Under the pieces are notes generated by a model. It saw only the letters and a list, made by a program, of their open reading frames with translations, was not told where the DNA came from and made no database searches. Below are positions 42,540 through 53,518 of a stretch of 64,000 bases of DNA, in pieces (the first letter of the stretch is position 1; the number at the start of each line of letters is the position of its first letter). The position numbers and the translations under genes are program-made. Source of the stretch: an uncultured Phycisphaerae bacterium (GTDB taxonomy: Bacteria; Planctomycetota; Phycisphaerae; Sedimentisphaerales; Anaerohalosphaeraceae); contig CALEDR010000030.1 in NCBI GenBank assembly GCA_937949545.1, positions 62,001 through 126,000 of the forward strand, read 5' to 3'.

Positions 42540-43585
42540 ACATCCTCTTCAAACAGGTCCTTCTGAGGAAGCGAACCTTTCGGGGAGGAGATTTTCAGCC
42601 CCAGATGCCTGCACGCTTCCAGAGTAATTTCCCGTCCGCGTTTGGTGCGGCGGACAAAACCGATTTGAAGCAGGTAGGGCTCCACGACATCCTCGAGCGT
42701 ATCCCGCTCTTCGCCGAGTGTGGCGGCCAGGGCCTCAATGCCGGCCGGCCCCCCTCCATAGACAGTCGCCAGCGCCCGCAGAAAGGCACGATCCAGCTCA
42801 TCCAGCCCTAATTCGTCGATTTGTTCCATCCGCAGGGCATCCGAAACAATTTTGGCAGTCAGCCGCCCGGCGCTCTTGACCTGTGCATAATCGCGCACGC
42901 GTTTGAGAAGCCGGTTGGCGATGCGGGGGGTGCCGCGGCTGCGCTGGGCAATCAATTCGAGAGTGCCGTCATCGGCCTGAAGATTCAAAAGCACCGCCGA
43001 ACGCCGGAGAATCTGCGTCAGCTCCTGCGGACTGTAAAATTCGAGATGATGCAGAATCCCGAAGCGTCCGCGCAGCGGGGCACTTAAAAGCCCGGCCCGT
43101 GTCGTAGCCCCAATGAGCGTAAAGCGTTTCAGGGGAAAATTGATGGTCTTGGCATGCAGGCCGCTGTCCACAGTAAAATCAACCTTAAAATCCTCCATAG
43201 CCGGATACAGAAACTCCTCAACCGGCGTGCTGAGCCGATGAATTTCATCAATAAAAAGGATGTCGCCAGTGCCGATGTTGGACAGAAGACCCATCACATC
43301 GCCCTGCTTGGTTAAAGCCGGGCCCGAAGTAACGCGAATGGCCGCCCCCATTTCATTGGCAATCACATGGGCCAGTGTCGTTTTACCCAGACCCGGCGGG
43401 CCGTAAAAAAGGATATGTTCGAGGGGCTCGGCCCGCTCTCGAGCAGCCTGGATGGCGATGGCCAGCTTTTGGCGGATATTCTCCTGCCCGATGCACTCCG
43501 CCAGCCGCTTCGGCCGCAGGGCATAGTTGAACTGCTCCTCCCCTTCGCCCCGTGAATCTCCGCTTAAGACTCGGTCAATCACCAT
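42536..43585 (-). CDS. ruvB: Holliday junction branch migration ATPase RuvB
   Basis: A 349-residue hexameric motor for branch migration. Motifs: [25 protein letters not shown], Walker [21 protein letters not shown], Walker [31 protein letters not shown], Arg finger, and a C-terminal winged helix. The gene order on the minus strand is ruvC-ruvA-ruvB, with 22 bases between ruvA and ruvB. Confidence 0.97.
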   Translation of the reverse strand: MVIDRVLSGDSRGEGEEQFNYALRPKRLAECIGQENIRQKLAIAIQAARERAEPLEHILFYGPPGLGKTTLAHVIANEMGAAIRVTSGPALTKQGDVMGLLSNIGTGDILFIDEIHRLSTPVEEFLYPAMEDFKVDFTVDSGLHAKTINFPLKRFTLIGATTRAGLLSAPLRGRFGILHHLEFYSPQELTQILRRSAVLLNLQADDGTLELIAQRSRGTPRIANRLLKRVRDYAQVKSAGRLTAKIVSDALRMEQIDELGLDELDRAFLRALATVYGGGPAGIEALAATLGEERDTLEDVVEPYLLQIGFVRRTKRGREITLEACRHLGLKISSPKGSLPQKDLFEEDV

Positions 43586-43607
43586 AAAAACCCGTCAAAA
43601 CAGCTGT

Positions 43608-44237
43608 TTATACTTCCGTGCCCTGCTTGATTCGATACACCAGCGGGACCAGTTCCTCGGCTGTCTGGATTTCCGGATGTTTTCGGCAGGCCAGCTCAAT
43701 CAGCTCCATTGCCTCGGCGCGTTTCTCCCCCCAGGCAATCAGAATCTCGAGGGCTTCCGTCTGGAATACCTTGAAAGACGGCTGCGGTTTTTCTTCTCCG
43801 CCGGCGGATACGGCAAACCGCCCGAGCTTGCCCTTCAGCTCCGCAATAATCACCTGTGCCATCCGTTTGCCGATACCCGGCAACGTCGCCAGAAACTTTT
43901 CATCGCCGTTCTCGACGGCATCGGCAATCCGCCCGACCGGCATGGCCAGCGATTTGAGCCCCTTCTTTATCCCCATCCCCTTCACACTCGTATAGCGTTC
44001 AAAAAACGCCTTCTCGGCATCTGATAAAAACCCGACCAGACGGGGAATGAGATTGCCGCCGCCCGGAGACCCTTCGAAATACTCGAGGGTGGAAAGCATC
44101 ACCGTGCTCCCGATGGAGCCGCTGAGAGCATTGACGGCATAACCGGCCAGAAGGACTTCATAGCAGACCGCCCCGACCTGCACCAGTCCCTTGTCTTCTT
44201 CGAGAGCAACCAGTTTTCCTTCGATTCTGGCTATCAT
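43608..44237 (-). CDS. ruvA: Holliday junction protein RuvA
   Basis: Binds four-way junctions and recruits RuvB. About 209 residues, starting MIARIEGKLVALEE, with two helix-hairpin-helix segments (FFERYTSVKGMGIKKGLKSL, KFLATLPGIGKRMAQVIIAELKGKL) and a C-terminal RuvB-binding domain. The ATG at 44237 fits the family start; a frame to 44267 adds ten residues without support. Confidence 0.93.
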   Translation of the reverse strand: MIARIEGKLVALEEDKGLVQVGAVCYEVLLAGYAVNALSGSIGSTVMLSTLEYFEGSPGGGNLIPRLVGFLSDAEKAFFERYTSVKGMGIKKGLKSLAMPVGRIADAVENGDEKFLATLPGIGKRMAQVIIAELKGKLGRFAVSAGGEEKPQPSFKVFQTEALEILIAWGEKRAEAMELIELACRKHPEIQTAEELVPLVYRIKQGTEV

Positions 44238-44292
44238 CGTCTCAACAGAAAAACACAAAAAATTCAAAAAAACAAACAGACCGCCGCCTATC

Positions 44293-44802
44293 TTACCTTT
44301 TTTTCGCCGTTATGCACTTCATTTCCGCCTGATGATTTTCCGAAGCACAGCAAAGGGCCGCTGCAACGGCGTCGGCCACATCCGGCGGCTCCGGAATTTG
44401 GGCCAAATCGAGGAGCGAACGAACGGCCCGCTGCATCTGCGATTTGCCCGCCCGGCCGCTGCCGGTCAGCGATTTTTTAATTCGCGTCGCCGAATAACTT
44501 TTCACGGCGGCGCCGGCGGCGGCCGCCTGCTGAAGAATCACTCCCCGGGCATGTCCCATCAAAATAGCCGTTCGAGGATGCTGATAATGGGCGTACAGCT
44601 CCTCCACTGCAACAAAATCCGGCTCAAAGCGTTCCAGCAAAGACGAAAAATCGGCGGCAATCTGCACCAGCCGTTCCGCAAGAGGTCGGCGGGCCTCCGT
44701 GCGTATCACCCCGGCCTCCAGCAGACGCTCCCGGCCCCCCTCTGTCTGAATCACTGCATACCCGCACAGGTTCAATCCCGGATCTATGCCGAGGATTCTC
44801 AT
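44293..44802 (-). CDS. ruvC: Holliday junction resolvase RuvC
   Basis: A 169-residue endonuclease. Catalytic acids are visible in MRILGIDPGLNLCGYAV (Asp7), VAVEELYAHYQHPRTAILMGHARGVILQQA (Glu near 66) and the C-terminal ADAVAAALC. The ATG at 44802 overlaps the cysS stop as ATGA with GGAG upstream; four further upstream codons to 44814 are not needed. Confidence 0.95.
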   Translation of the reverse strand: MRILGIDPGLNLCGYAVIQTEGGRERLLEAGVIRTEARRPLAERLVQIAADFSSLLERFEPDFVAVEELYAHYQHPRTAILMGHARGVILQQAAAAGAAVKSYSATRIKKSLTGSGRAGKSQMQRAVRSLLDLAQIPEPPDVADAVAAALCCASENHQAEMKCITAKKR

Positions 44803-46280
44803 TGCCGTCTCCACGTCGTGATGCCGCCCGGCTTGTCTTCCAAAATAATGCCGAAACGGGCCAGCTGGCCGCGGATGCGGTCGCTCTCGGCGAAATCCTT
44901 GCGGGCACGCGCCTGCGCCCGCTGCGCAATCAGCTCACCAATCAGAAAATCGAGCAGCTCCTCATCCGCCCCGCCGCCGGAAACAGACTCCTCAAACCGA
45001 AGTCCGAGAATCTGTTCACCCAGCCGGACGAAAGCATCTTGAAGGGCCTGCCAGCTTGCCGCGGACACCTCCGCCCTGTCCGCCAGTCCGTTGACCGATC
45101 GGATCAGTTCAAACAAAACCGACAAGGCAATGGAGGTATTCAGGTCATCATCCATCGCCTCAAAAAACTTCTTCTCCAGCCGGCGGATTTGCTCGAGCAG
45201 GTCCGCATCGGCAGGTCCGGCCGGCGCCTTGGCCGAATGCTTTCGAACCGTCGAGACCGCATCGGTAATCTTTTCATACCCGCTCAGGGCCGCCGAAAGA
45301 GCCGCATCCGAAAAATCAATCGGGCTGCGGTAGTGGCTTTGGAGAATCAAAAGACGAACCGCCATCGGCGGATAGGTTCGGCTCAGCCGCGGATGCCCTT
45401 CTTTGAAAATCTGTTTGAGCGTGATGAAGTTGTTCAGACTTTTGCCCATCTTCTGGCCGTCCACCGTGACCATATTATGGTGGAGCCAGTAGCGGACAAA
45501 CGGCTGACCGTTGGCGGCTTCAGACTGGGCGATTTCGCATTCATGATGCGGAAACTGATTCTCAATGCCCCCGCCGTGAATGTCGATCGTCGGCCCCAGA
45601 TACTTCATACTCATTACCGAGCATTCGAGGTGCCAGCCGGGATAGCCGCGGCCCCAGGGACTGTTCCACTGCATAATGTGGCCCGGCTCGGCCTTTTTCC
45701 AGAGCGCAAAATCCGCCGGATGCCGTTTTTCCGGATTGACCTCCACCCGGGCTCCGGCCTGCATCTCTTCCACATTTCGCCCGGACAGCCGGCCGTAGGA
45801 CGGCCAGCGGCTCACATCAAAATACACCGAGCCGTTGACCTCGTAGGCATATCCTTTTTCCAGCAGCGTCTGGACCAGCTCAATCTGCTCCGGGATATGT
45901 CCGGTGGCTCGCGGGCTGATGTCGGGCCGCAGGCAGTTGAGGGCGTCCATATCCTCAAAGAAACTGCGGGTGTAGAACTCGGCTATCGCCATCGGATGTT
46001 TCCGCTCGCGCTGGGCCTGTCTGCCGATTTTGTCCTCGCCGGCGTCTGCATCATCCGTCAGATGGCCGACATCAGTAATATTCTGGACATGGGTTACCGC
46101 ATACCCCAAAAAACGCAGATACCGGATAAGCACATCGAAGCTCACATAGCTTTTCGCATGGCCCAGGTGAGCATGTCCATAAACAGTCGGTCCGCAGACA
46201 TAAATCCCAACCCGCCCTTCGCAAAGGGGCTTGAACTCTTCGATTCTCCGACCGAGTGTATTATACAGTCTTAATGCCAT
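44799..46280 (-). CDS. cysS: Cysteinyl-tRNA synthetase
   Basis: Charges tRNA-Cys. 493 residues starting MALRLYNTLGRR. Zinc-site Cys in YVCGPTVYGHAHLGHAKSYV, with the HIGH-type HLGH; the KMSKS loop is KMGKSLNNF; GGIENQFPHHECEIAQSE holds the other zinc ligands. GAGGAA lies before the ATG at 46280; longer upstream frame is unsupported. It sits between ispF and ruvC. Confidence 0.95.
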   Translation of the reverse strand: MALRLYNTLGRRIEEFKPLCEGRVGIYVCGPTVYGHAHLGHAKSYVSFDVLIRYLRFLGYAVTHVQNITDVGHLTDDADAGEDKIGRQAQRERKHPMAIAEFYTRSFFEDMDALNCLRPDISPRATGHIPEQIELVQTLLEKGYAYEVNGSVYFDVSRWPSYGRLSGRNVEEMQAGARVEVNPEKRHPADFALWKKAEPGHIMQWNSPWGRGYPGWHLECSVMSMKYLGPTIDIHGGGIENQFPHHECEIAQSEAANGQPFVRYWLHHNMVTVDGQKMGKSLNNFITLKQIFKEGHPRLSRTYPPMAVRLLILQSHYRSPIDFSDAALSAALSGYEKITDAVSTVRKHSAKAPAGPADADLLEQIRRLEKKFFEAMDDDLNTSIALSVLFELIRSVNGLADRAEVSAASWQALQDAFVRLGEQILGLRFEESVSGGGADEELLDFLIGELIAQRAQARARKDFAESDRIRGQLARFGIILEDKPGGITTWRRQ

Positions 46281-46302
46281 AAAGATTCCTCTGCCGTACG
46301 GC

Positions 46303-46806
46303 TCAAAGACTCTTGATGCGGCGGCGGAGCAGGACGGCAGCCGTGGCGGCAATCGCTTCTCCCCGCCCGATTTCACCGAGCCCTTCATTGGTCTTGGCCT
46401 TGACATTCACACAGGCAAAATCAATGTCCAGAAGACCCGCGATGCACCGTCTCATCTGCCCTTTGAAGGGGCCGAGTTTGGGTTCTTCCGCATGGACAAT
46501 CAAATCAATATTCACCGGCTCCCAGCGGTCTTTTTCAAGCCGTTCCTTGACTCCCAGCAGAAGGGCGCGGCTGTCGGCATCCTTCCATTGCGGGGCGGTA
46601 TCCGGATACATCATTCCGATATCGCCTAAACCGGCAGCCCCCAAAAGAGCATCCATCAGCGCATGGAGGGCGGCATCGCCGTCGCTGTGTCCCAAAAGCC
46701 CGCGGTCAAACGGTATTTCAATCCCGCCCAGCTTCAGCGGACGATCCGGCACGAGCCGATGAAGATCCGTTCCGATTCCCGTTCGATATTCGTACTGCAA
46801 ATCCAT
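46303..46806 (-). CDS. ispF: 2-C-methyl-D-erythritol 2,4-cyclodiphosphate synthase
   Basis: Fifth step of the MEP isoprenoid pathway. 167 residues with GIGTDLHRLVPDRPLKLGGIEIPFDRGLLGHSDGDAALHALMDALLGA (metal-binding Asp and His) and GDIGMMYPDTAP, and C-terminal VNVKAKTNEGLGEIGRGEAIAA. The ATG at 46806 overlaps the hisB stop (TGATG); a TTG at 46809 is an alternative. ispD is encoded at 56.9 kb and not here. Confidence 0.95.
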   Translation of the reverse strand: MDLQYEYRTGIGTDLHRLVPDRPLKLGGIEIPFDRGLLGHSDGDAALHALMDALLGAAGLGDIGMMYPDTAPQWKDADSRALLLGVKERLEKDRWEPVNIDLIVHAEEPKLGPFKGQMRRCIAGLLDIDFACVNVKAKTNEGLGEIGRGEAIAATAAVLLRRRIKSL

Positions 46807-47390
46807 CAAAGAGTCCCTTTGGTGCTGGGGATGCGGTTTCCGGTAATTCGGACGGCCTGGCCGAGAGCCTGACCGACCGCCTTAAAAACGGCCTCGGCAA
46901 TATGGTGGCTGTTAACACCGTAAGGCACCTCAATATGCAGATTCAGGCGGCCCGCCGCAGAAAACGCCCGCCAGAACTCCTCAACACACTGGACATCAAA
47001 CTCGCCGATTTTCTCAGAGGTATATTGAACCCGATAAACCAGATACGCTCGGCCCGACAGGTCCACGCTCACCTCGGCCTTGGCATCCTCCATCGGAACA
47101 ACCGCATGGCCGAACCGGGCAATGCCCCGCTTTTCACCGAGGGCTTCTCCGAGGGCCTCCCCCAGACAGATTCCGACGTCTTCCACGGTATGGTGAGCAT
47201 CCACCTGCAAATCCCCGCGTGCCTGAACCGTCAAATCAATCCCGCTGTGCTTGCTCAGATGGGTGAGCATATGGTCGAAAAACCCGACACCGGTACTGAT
47301 TTCATACCCGCCCTGTCCATCCAGATTCATCTGAACGGAAATGTCCGTTTCATTCGTCTTCCGTTGGACACTAGCCGTGCGTTTTTTCAT
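46806..47390 (-). CDS. hisB: Imidazoleglycerol-phosphate dehydratase
   Basis: Histidine biosynthesis, step seven. The 194-residue monofunctional enzyme lacks the phosphatase half found in enterics. Mn-binding His motifs: GVGFFDHMLTHLSKHSG, DAHHTVEDVGICLGEAL, and SHHIAEAVFKAVGQAL. It overlaps hisC by four bases and ispF by one, so histidine and isoprenoid genes are translationally coupled. Confidence 0.96.
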   Translation of the reverse strand: MKKRTASVQRKTNETDISVQMNLDGQGGYEISTGVGFFDHMLTHLSKHSGIDLTVQARGDLQVDAHHTVEDVGICLGEALGEALGEKRGIARFGHAVVPMEDAKAEVSVDLSGRAYLVYRVQYTSEKIGEFDVQCVEEFWRAFSAAGRLNLHIEVPYGVNSHHIAEAVFKAVGQALGQAVRITGNRIPSTKGTL

Positions 47391-48442
47391 ACGCGTTTTC
47401 CTTTTGGGGAAAAAATCTCCCGCAAAGCCGTTACGAGAATCTTGTTCTGCTCCGGAGTCCCGACGGTAATCCGCAGCTTGTCATAAAGTCCGGGCAGAGG
47501 AAAGTATCGGACATAAATGTTTTTTTCAGTCAGTGCCTTATAAATGCCTTCAGCGGAGTTTTCCGGACAGCGGGCCAGAACAAAATTGGTCTGGCTGTCC
47601 GGAACCTCAAAGCCCAACAGACGAAGCGACTCGGTCAATCGCGTTCGCTCCTGCACAATCCGCTCGACATTCGCCCGGAAATAGGTCTGGTCCGTGACGG
47701 CCGCCGCGGCCGCCGCCGCTGCAACCGCATCGACATTGTAGGAATCTTTGACCTTGTTAAGTCCCTGAATCATTGCCGGCTGGGCGACGCCGAAACCAAA
47801 ACGAAGTCCGGCCAGCGAATACCCCTTGCTGAAGGAACGAAGCACAATCACATTGTCATGTTTGGCAACGAGCCGCAGCGCATTATCGGGGGCAAAATCC
47901 GCATAGGCCTCGTCGATCAGCAGAACACCCGAAAGAGACGAAGCCAAACGCTCCAGCCGTTCGACGGGCACAAAGTCGCTGGTCGGGGCATTCGGGTTGC
48001 AGACAATCGTCAGCGGGGCATTGATGCGGGCCAGCTCGCCGAGCCAGTCCCCCTCGCGCGGAATTTCCACGGCCGGGCAGCCCTGAATTCGCGCCAAAAC
48101 CGGATAGAGCGAATAGGTCGGCTGAGGATACGCCATCGGCCGCCGGGCATCGCAGAAGGCACGGGTGCAGATGGCCAGCAGGTCATCGCCCCCATTCGTG
48201 CAAATTATCTGTTCAGGAGGAATGCCCAGAACAGAAGAGGCCGCCGCCCGAAACGTATCACCCAGCGGCTCCGGATAGCGGCGAAGACGCTCCGGCGGAA
48301 ACCGACGGAGCACTTCCAAAACCCTCGGGGAAGGCGGATACGGATTCTCATTGGTGTTCAGCTTGACCACATCGGCGGCCTTGGGCTGAAAGCCGGGCGT
48401 GTAGCCCTCCATTTGTTCAATACAATCCCGAAAATATCCCAT
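47387..48442 (-). CDS. hisC: Histidinol-phosphate aminotransferase
   Basis: A PLP-dependent aminotransferase for histidine synthesis, 351 residues. Features: KLNTNENPYPPSPRV at the start, TNGGDDLLAICTRAF, NPNAPTSDFVP, DEAYADFA and the PLP-lysine loop RSFSKGYSLAGLRFG. First gene of the minus-strand hisC-hisB-ispF-cysS-ruvCAB run. Confidence 0.95.
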   Translation of the reverse strand: MGYFRDCIEQMEGYTPGFQPKAADVVKLNTNENPYPPSPRVLEVLRRFPPERLRRYPEPLGDTFRAAASSVLGIPPEQIICTNGGDDLLAICTRAFCDARRPMAYPQPTYSLYPVLARIQGCPAVEIPREGDWLGELARINAPLTIVCNPNAPTSDFVPVERLERLASSLSGVLLIDEAYADFAPDNALRLVAKHDNVIVLRSFSKGYSLAGLRFGFGVAQPAMIQGLNKVKDSYNVDAVAAAAAAAAVTDQTYFRANVERIVQERTRLTESLRLLGFEVPDSQTNFVLARCPENSAEGIYKALTEKNIYVRYFPLPGLYDKLRITVGTPEQNKILVTALREIFSPKGKRV

Positions 48443-48630
48443 TGCAGCACCATACCTTTCCGGCCGAAATTATAAAATCCCCCGTCCTAAAAGAAAAGAC
48501 GGAAATTGAAAAAGCCCCCTTCTCGGCCGCCGCACAATCGTGAAAAGACAGAAAACCGCCCTGCCAGGTTCTCCCCCGTACCGGTGAACCGTTCCGGCAT
48601 AAAACCTGTTTCCGCCGCCTCCTGCTCAGG

Positions 48631-48672
48631 ACAGAAAAAAGCCCGCCGGGAGGCATCGGCGGGCTTGAAAAA
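48631..48672 (-). terminator. Intrinsic terminator of the secreted Arg/Pro-rich protein gene
   Basis: On the minus strand AAGCCCGCCG (48666-48657) pairs perfectly over 10 bases with CGGCGGGCTT (48648-48639), loop eight bases, followed by a T-run at 48638-48633. It ends the transcript of the gene at 48701 and lies 190 bases before hisC. Confidence 0.85.
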
Positions 48673-48700
48673 ACCAGAGGAGATGTCCGGTTTGAAATCG

Positions 48701-49273
48701 TTACTCAGTCCGAAAATCGGGGGCGGGTACCGGTCGGCGGAAACGCCGAGGCCCATTCCGCTGGTCCGGTTCAGGGGCCCAGCGGGGCCGCGCGGGTGCA
48801 GGAGCATCCGGCCGTCCCCATCGCGGATTGTCAAATTCGGCAGACGGGCGCCCGCGATAGGCCCATCGATCGGGGACATCCATCGGACGAAAAGACGGAC
48901 CCGCTTCGGGAAGGAAGCGGCCGCCCGGACGGCCGAACTGACTTCGTCCGGCCCAGCGGCGAGGGCCTGCCTGCGGCATCGAAAAACGGTTCTGCAGTCT
49001 CCGCAGGCTTTGTCCGAATGCCCTCCGTTCACCCCTTCGCTCCGGAGACATTCGGCTGAGGGCTTCCCGGCGAAGCAGCCGCTCCATTCGCTGAAAATCT
49101 TTGTCTTCATAGGCCTTTTGAAGGTTTTGAAACAACCGCTCCAATTGCTGCTGACGTTCTGGAGATATCTGTTTAGGCGGTTGGGGCTGCGGCACTGGTG
49201 CCAACGGTTCCTCCGCATACAGAGGACAGGCAGCCGACACAAGAAAGGCGACTAAAACGGCGGCGGTTTTCAT
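48701..49273 (-). CDS. Secreted Arg/Pro-rich small protein, unknown
   Basis: A 190-residue exported protein: signal peptide to about residue 20 (VAFLVSAACPLYAEE), a Gln/Glu-rich helical part (PERQQQLERLFQNLQKAYEDKDFQRMERLLR) and a C-terminal half very rich in Arg, Pro, Gly and Trp (GRPGGRFLPEAGPSFRPMDV, RWAPEPDQRNGPRRFRRPVP). I do not recognise a family. The high positive charge suggests binding to an anionic polymer. It has its own terminator. Confidence 0.65.
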   Translation of the reverse strand: MKTAAVLVAFLVSAACPLYAEEPLAPVPQPQPPKQISPERQQQLERLFQNLQKAYEDKDFQRMERLLRREALSRMSPERRGERRAFGQSLRRLQNRFSMPQAGPRRWAGRSQFGRPGGRFLPEAGPSFRPMDVPDRWAYRGRPSAEFDNPRWGRPDAPAPARPRWAPEPDQRNGPRRFRRPVPAPDFRTE

Positions 49274-49405
49274 ACTTATTTCCTTTCCAATCCAAAAGAA
49301 GTGTCTTTCTGCCTGTACAGACGCCGCTTGAAGCGCTCGTATTGCAGGAAAACACCGTCGGCGGGAAAGGAGCCAAAAAAGGAGAAACCGCAGATAAAAA
49401 ATCCT

Positions 49406-50263
49406 TTACTTTTCGCAGTAGTCGATCAGTCGGCTGATTTCACGGCGGAGGTCTTTTCGATGAACAATCATATCGATAAAACCGTGTTCGAGGAGAAATT
49501 CCGAACGCTGGAACCCCTCAGGCAGTTCGATTTTGATGGTCTGCTGAATGACGCGGGGACCGGTAAATCCAATCAGGGCTCCCGGTTCGGCGATAATCAC
49601 ATCGCCGAGCATGGAAAAGCTGGCGGCCACTCCGCCGGTAGTTGGGTCGGTCAGAAGGGAAATATAGAGGCCGCCGGCTTCATCAAAGCGGGCCAGGGCT
49701 GCGCTGGTCTTGGCCATCTGCTGGAGGGCCACCACCCCTTCGTGCATTCGGGCGCCGCCGGAGCAGCTGACCACCACCAGCGGCAGCTTCTCTTCGATGG
49801 CTCGGTCCACAGCACGGCAGAATTTTTCTCCGACGACCATCCCCATCGAGCCGCCGAGAAAGCTGAAATTCATCGCCGCCAGCATCACAGGCCGGCCCTT
49901 GATAAAGGCCTTGCCCGCCAGCATCGCTTCATGAGCCCGGCTGTCCGTCGGGTCCACACGAAGACGGTCCTGGTATTTCTGCTGGCCCCAGGTAAACCTG
50001 AGCGGGTCGCTGCTGGAAAGGTCCGGCCCAAGTTCTTCAAAACTTCCCTCGTCCGCCAGCTGGGTAATCCGGGTCGGCCCGTCAATCCGAAAATGATAAT
50101 TGCACTCCGGACAGACATGGAGATTTTCCTCCATTGTCTTTCGAAACAGCATCTGGCTGCACCCAGGACAGGCCAGCCAGAGTCCTTCCGGCATTTCTTT
50201 TCGCGGGCGAAGGGAAAAACCGTTCCAACCCTTTTTTTTCTTGTCTTTCGCCATAGATTTCAT
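49406..50263 (-). CDS. accD: Acetyl-CoA carboxylase carboxyltransferase beta subunit
   Basis: Transfers carboxyl from biotin to acetyl-CoA for fatty acid synthesis. 285 residues with the N-terminal C4 zinc motif ACPGCSQMLFRKTMEEN...CPECNYHF and the crotonase-fold core (FLGGSMGMVVGEKFCRAVDRA, SCSGGARMHEGVVALQQMAKTSAAL, DPTTGGVAASFSMLGD, GFTGPRVIQQT). The ATG at 50263 overlaps the rpe stop (ATGA); longer frame upstream lies within rpe. accA is not in this window. Confidence 0.95.
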   Translation of the reverse strand: MKSMAKDKKKKGWNGFSLRPRKEMPEGLWLACPGCSQMLFRKTMEENLHVCPECNYHFRIDGPTRITQLADEGSFEELGPDLSSSDPLRFTWGQQKYQDRLRVDPTDSRAHEAMLAGKAFIKGRPVMLAAMNFSFLGGSMGMVVGEKFCRAVDRAIEEKLPLVVVSCSGGARMHEGVVALQQMAKTSAALARFDEAGGLYISLLTDPTTGGVAASFSMLGDVIIAEPGALIGFTGPRVIQQTIKIELPEGFQRSEFLLEHGFIDMIVHRKDLRREISRLIDYCEK

Positions 50264-50943
50264 CGTTTCCCGCGCTGTGCGGCCTGCAGAATGCTTCGGA
50301 CGGCCTCCGGACGGTTCGGCTCTCCGAAAACGGCCTGACCGGCCACCAAGGTATCGGCTCCATAACCAACCACAATGGGGGCGGTGTAAGGGTTGATGCC
50401 GCCGTCTACTTCCAGGCGGACACAGTCCCCAAATTTTTCCCGCAAAAGAACGCACTTTCGTGCCGCCTCATCGATAAACTCCTGACCGCCGAAACCCGGC
50501 TCCACCGTCATCACCAGCACCATATCACACAGAGGAACCACATCCAGAATCGTATCCACTGCCGTTCCCGGGTTCAGCGTCACCCCGACCGTCACACCCA
50601 TCCGGCGAAGGTCTTCAATCATCCGAACCGGCTCCCGGACCGTTTCAATATGAAACGTAATATGGTCGGCCCCCGCCTCCACAAAACGCGGAGCATATTG
50701 CTTCGGATCCGTGATCATCAGATGGACATCCAGCACGGCTTGTGTACAACGGCGAATCCATTTGACCACCGGAGGTCCAATGGTCAGATTCGGTACAAAA
50801 TGACCGTCCATCACGTCAACATGCACCATGCGGACGCCTGCATCGGTGACCTGGCGTATCTCGGAGGCAAGGTTGGCAAAATCCGCGCTGAGAATCGAAG
50901 GAGCCAATTCGATCGATCCGGGCTTAGGCAGTCGTCCTGGCAC
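50260..50943 (-). CDS. rpe: Ribulose-phosphate 3-epimerase
   Basis: Interconverts ribulose and xylulose 5-phosphate. I use a GTG at 50943 (227 residues): GGAGG lies six bases upstream and it precedes the conserved ELAPSILSADFANLASEI by only 11 residues. A longer frame to 51042 would overlap pgk by 28 bases. Family motifs: HVDVMDGHFVPNLTIGP, DVHLMI, MTVEPGFGGQEF, LEVDGGIN. Operon gap-pgk-rpe-accD. Confidence 0.94.
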   Translation of the reverse strand: MPGRLPKPGSIELAPSILSADFANLASEIRQVTDAGVRMVHVDVMDGHFVPNLTIGPPVVKWIRRCTQAVLDVHLMITDPKQYAPRFVEAGADHITFHIETVREPVRMIEDLRRMGVTVGVTLNPGTAVDTILDVVPLCDMVLVMTVEPGFGGQEFIDEAARKCVLLREKFGDCVRLEVDGGINPYTAPIVVGYGADTLVAGQAVFGEPNRPEAVRSILQAAQRGKR

Positions 50944-51014
50944 AGGAGTCCTCCAAACGAAACCGCCGGTTTCGCCGTTTGGCGACGAAACCGGTCGGTG
51001 AAGCACCCTCACGT

Positions 51015-52256
51015 TTACTTCTCGTCCAGAATTTCCAGGCATTTGAACTTCTTGCCCTCGAGAAACTCCAGACTGGCACCGCCGCCGGTGGAGATATGGC
51101 TGACCTGATTTTCCAGCCCCATATTGACAATAGCACTGGCGCTGTCGCCGCCGCCGATAATGCTGCGGGCTCCCTGCTGGGTAGCCTTGGCTACGGCTTC
51201 CGCCACCGCTTTGGTGCCGGCGTCAAACGGAGGCATTTCAAAGACCCCCATCGGCCCATTCCAGACAATCGTCTTGACTCCCTGAAGTTTGGAGGCAAAC
51301 AGCGTGCGGGTCTTGGGGCCGATATCCATCCCCTGCCAGCCGTCTTCAATATCCCCTTCAACAACCTTATGCTCGGCATCGGCCCTGAATTCTTTGGCCA
51401 CAACCGTATCAGCCGGCAGCACCAGTTCGCAGCCGATTTTCTTGGCTTCTTTCATCAGAGCGTCCGCTTTTTCCACAAAATCCGTCTCGCAAAGACTGGC
51501 ACCGACACGCTTGCCGAGGGCCTTGGCAAAGGTATAAGCCATCGCCCCGCCAATCAGAATCCGATCCACTTTTTTCATCAGATTTTCAATCACACCAATC
51601 TTGTCGGAGACCTTGGCACCGCCCAAAATCGCCGCAAAGGGCCGTTCTGGATTCTGAATGGTTTCCCCCAGATACTTCAGCTCTTTCTCAATCAAGAAGC
51701 CGATGACCCGCGGCTTGCCTTCCATCATCATCGGAACCGTGTACATTGAGGCGTTGTCCCGATGGGCCGTTCCGAACGCATCGTCCACGTACACATCGCC
51801 CAGTTCGGCCAATTGACGCGCAAAATCATCCTTGGCTTTGCGAAGCTGCGGGTCTTCTTTGGCGGCCTTGTCTTTGATAACTTCTTCTTTATGAAATCGG
51901 ACATTCTCCAGCAGCATCACATCACCGGGCTTCAGTTTGGCGGCTTTTTCTTGAACCTCAGGGCCGACGCAGTCTTTTGTGAAAATCACCTCTTTGCCGA
52001 GCAGCTCACCGAGCCGCTTGGCCACAGGAGCCAGCGAGTAAGCGGGGTCATATTCCCCTTCCGGACGCCCCAGATGGCTCATCAGAATCACACTGCCGCC
52101 GTTTTTGAGGACATGCTGAATCGTCGGAAGCGCCCCCTGAATCCGGGCATCGTTGGTAATCTTGCCTGTCTTTTTATCCAGCGGGACATTGAAATCCACC
52201 CGCATCAGGACTTTTTTGCCTCGTACATCAATATCCGCCACTGTTTTTTTTGCCAT
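51015..52256 (-). CDS. pgk: Phosphoglycerate kinase
   Basis: Glycolytic ATP-forming enzyme, 413 residues. Signatures: [26 protein letters not shown] at the start, [50 protein letters not shown] and the C-terminal [10 protein letters not shown]. Lies 112 bases after gap with a terminator-like hairpin between. Confidence 0.97.
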   Translation of the reverse strand: MAKKTVADIDVRGKKVLMRVDFNVPLDKKTGKITNDARIQGALPTIQHVLKNGGSVILMSHLGRPEGEYDPAYSLAPVAKRLGELLGKEVIFTKDCVGPEVQEKAAKLKPGDVMLLENVRFHKEEVIKDKAAKEDPQLRKAKDDFARQLAELGDVYVDDAFGTAHRDNASMYTVPMMMEGKPRVIGFLIEKELKYLGETIQNPERPFAAILGGAKVSDKIGVIENLMKKVDRILIGGAMAYTFAKALGKRVGASLCETDFVEKADALMKEAKKIGCELVLPADTVVAKEFRADAEHKVVEGDIEDGWQGMDIGPKTRTLFASKLQGVKTIVWNGPMGVFEMPPFDAGTKAVAEAVAKATQQGARSIIGGGDSASAIVNMGLENQVSHISTGGGASLEFLEGKKFKCLEILDEK

Positions 52257-52309
52257 GGTTTTCCCCTTTCCTGAGGATGCTGTCCATCCTGCCTTGCCTT
52301 ATCAGACAG

Positions 52310-52334
52310 AAACCCGCGAACAGACCGCGGGCTT
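52310..52334 (-). terminator. Terminator-like hairpin between gap and pgk
   Basis: On the minus strand AAGCCCGCG pairs with CGCGGGTTT (one G-U pair) around a 7-base loop, followed by a short T-rich stretch TTTCTGTCT. It may partially terminate gap transcription and so set a gap:pgk expression ratio. Confidence 0.5.
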
Positions 52335-52367
52335 CCGTCCGGCTTTTCCGATGCTTACGCCAAGCCG

Positions 52368-53459
<1,092 letters not shown>

Positions 53460-53489
53460 TTAGCGCAGGGAACAACCGACAAAGCCGGT

Positions 53490-53518
53490 ACTGTAGGGCT
53501 TGACGGGCTATTTGTCAA
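53490..53518 (-). promoter_or_regulatory. Near-consensus sigma-70 promoter of gap with overlapping palindrome
   Basis: On the minus strand TTGACA (53518-53513) and TACAGT (53495-53490) are 17 bases apart. An inverted repeat CTTGAC-N9-GTCAAG (53499-53519) covers the -35 box and the spacer, a plausible repressor site. Predicted start about 53483. Confidence 0.75.
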
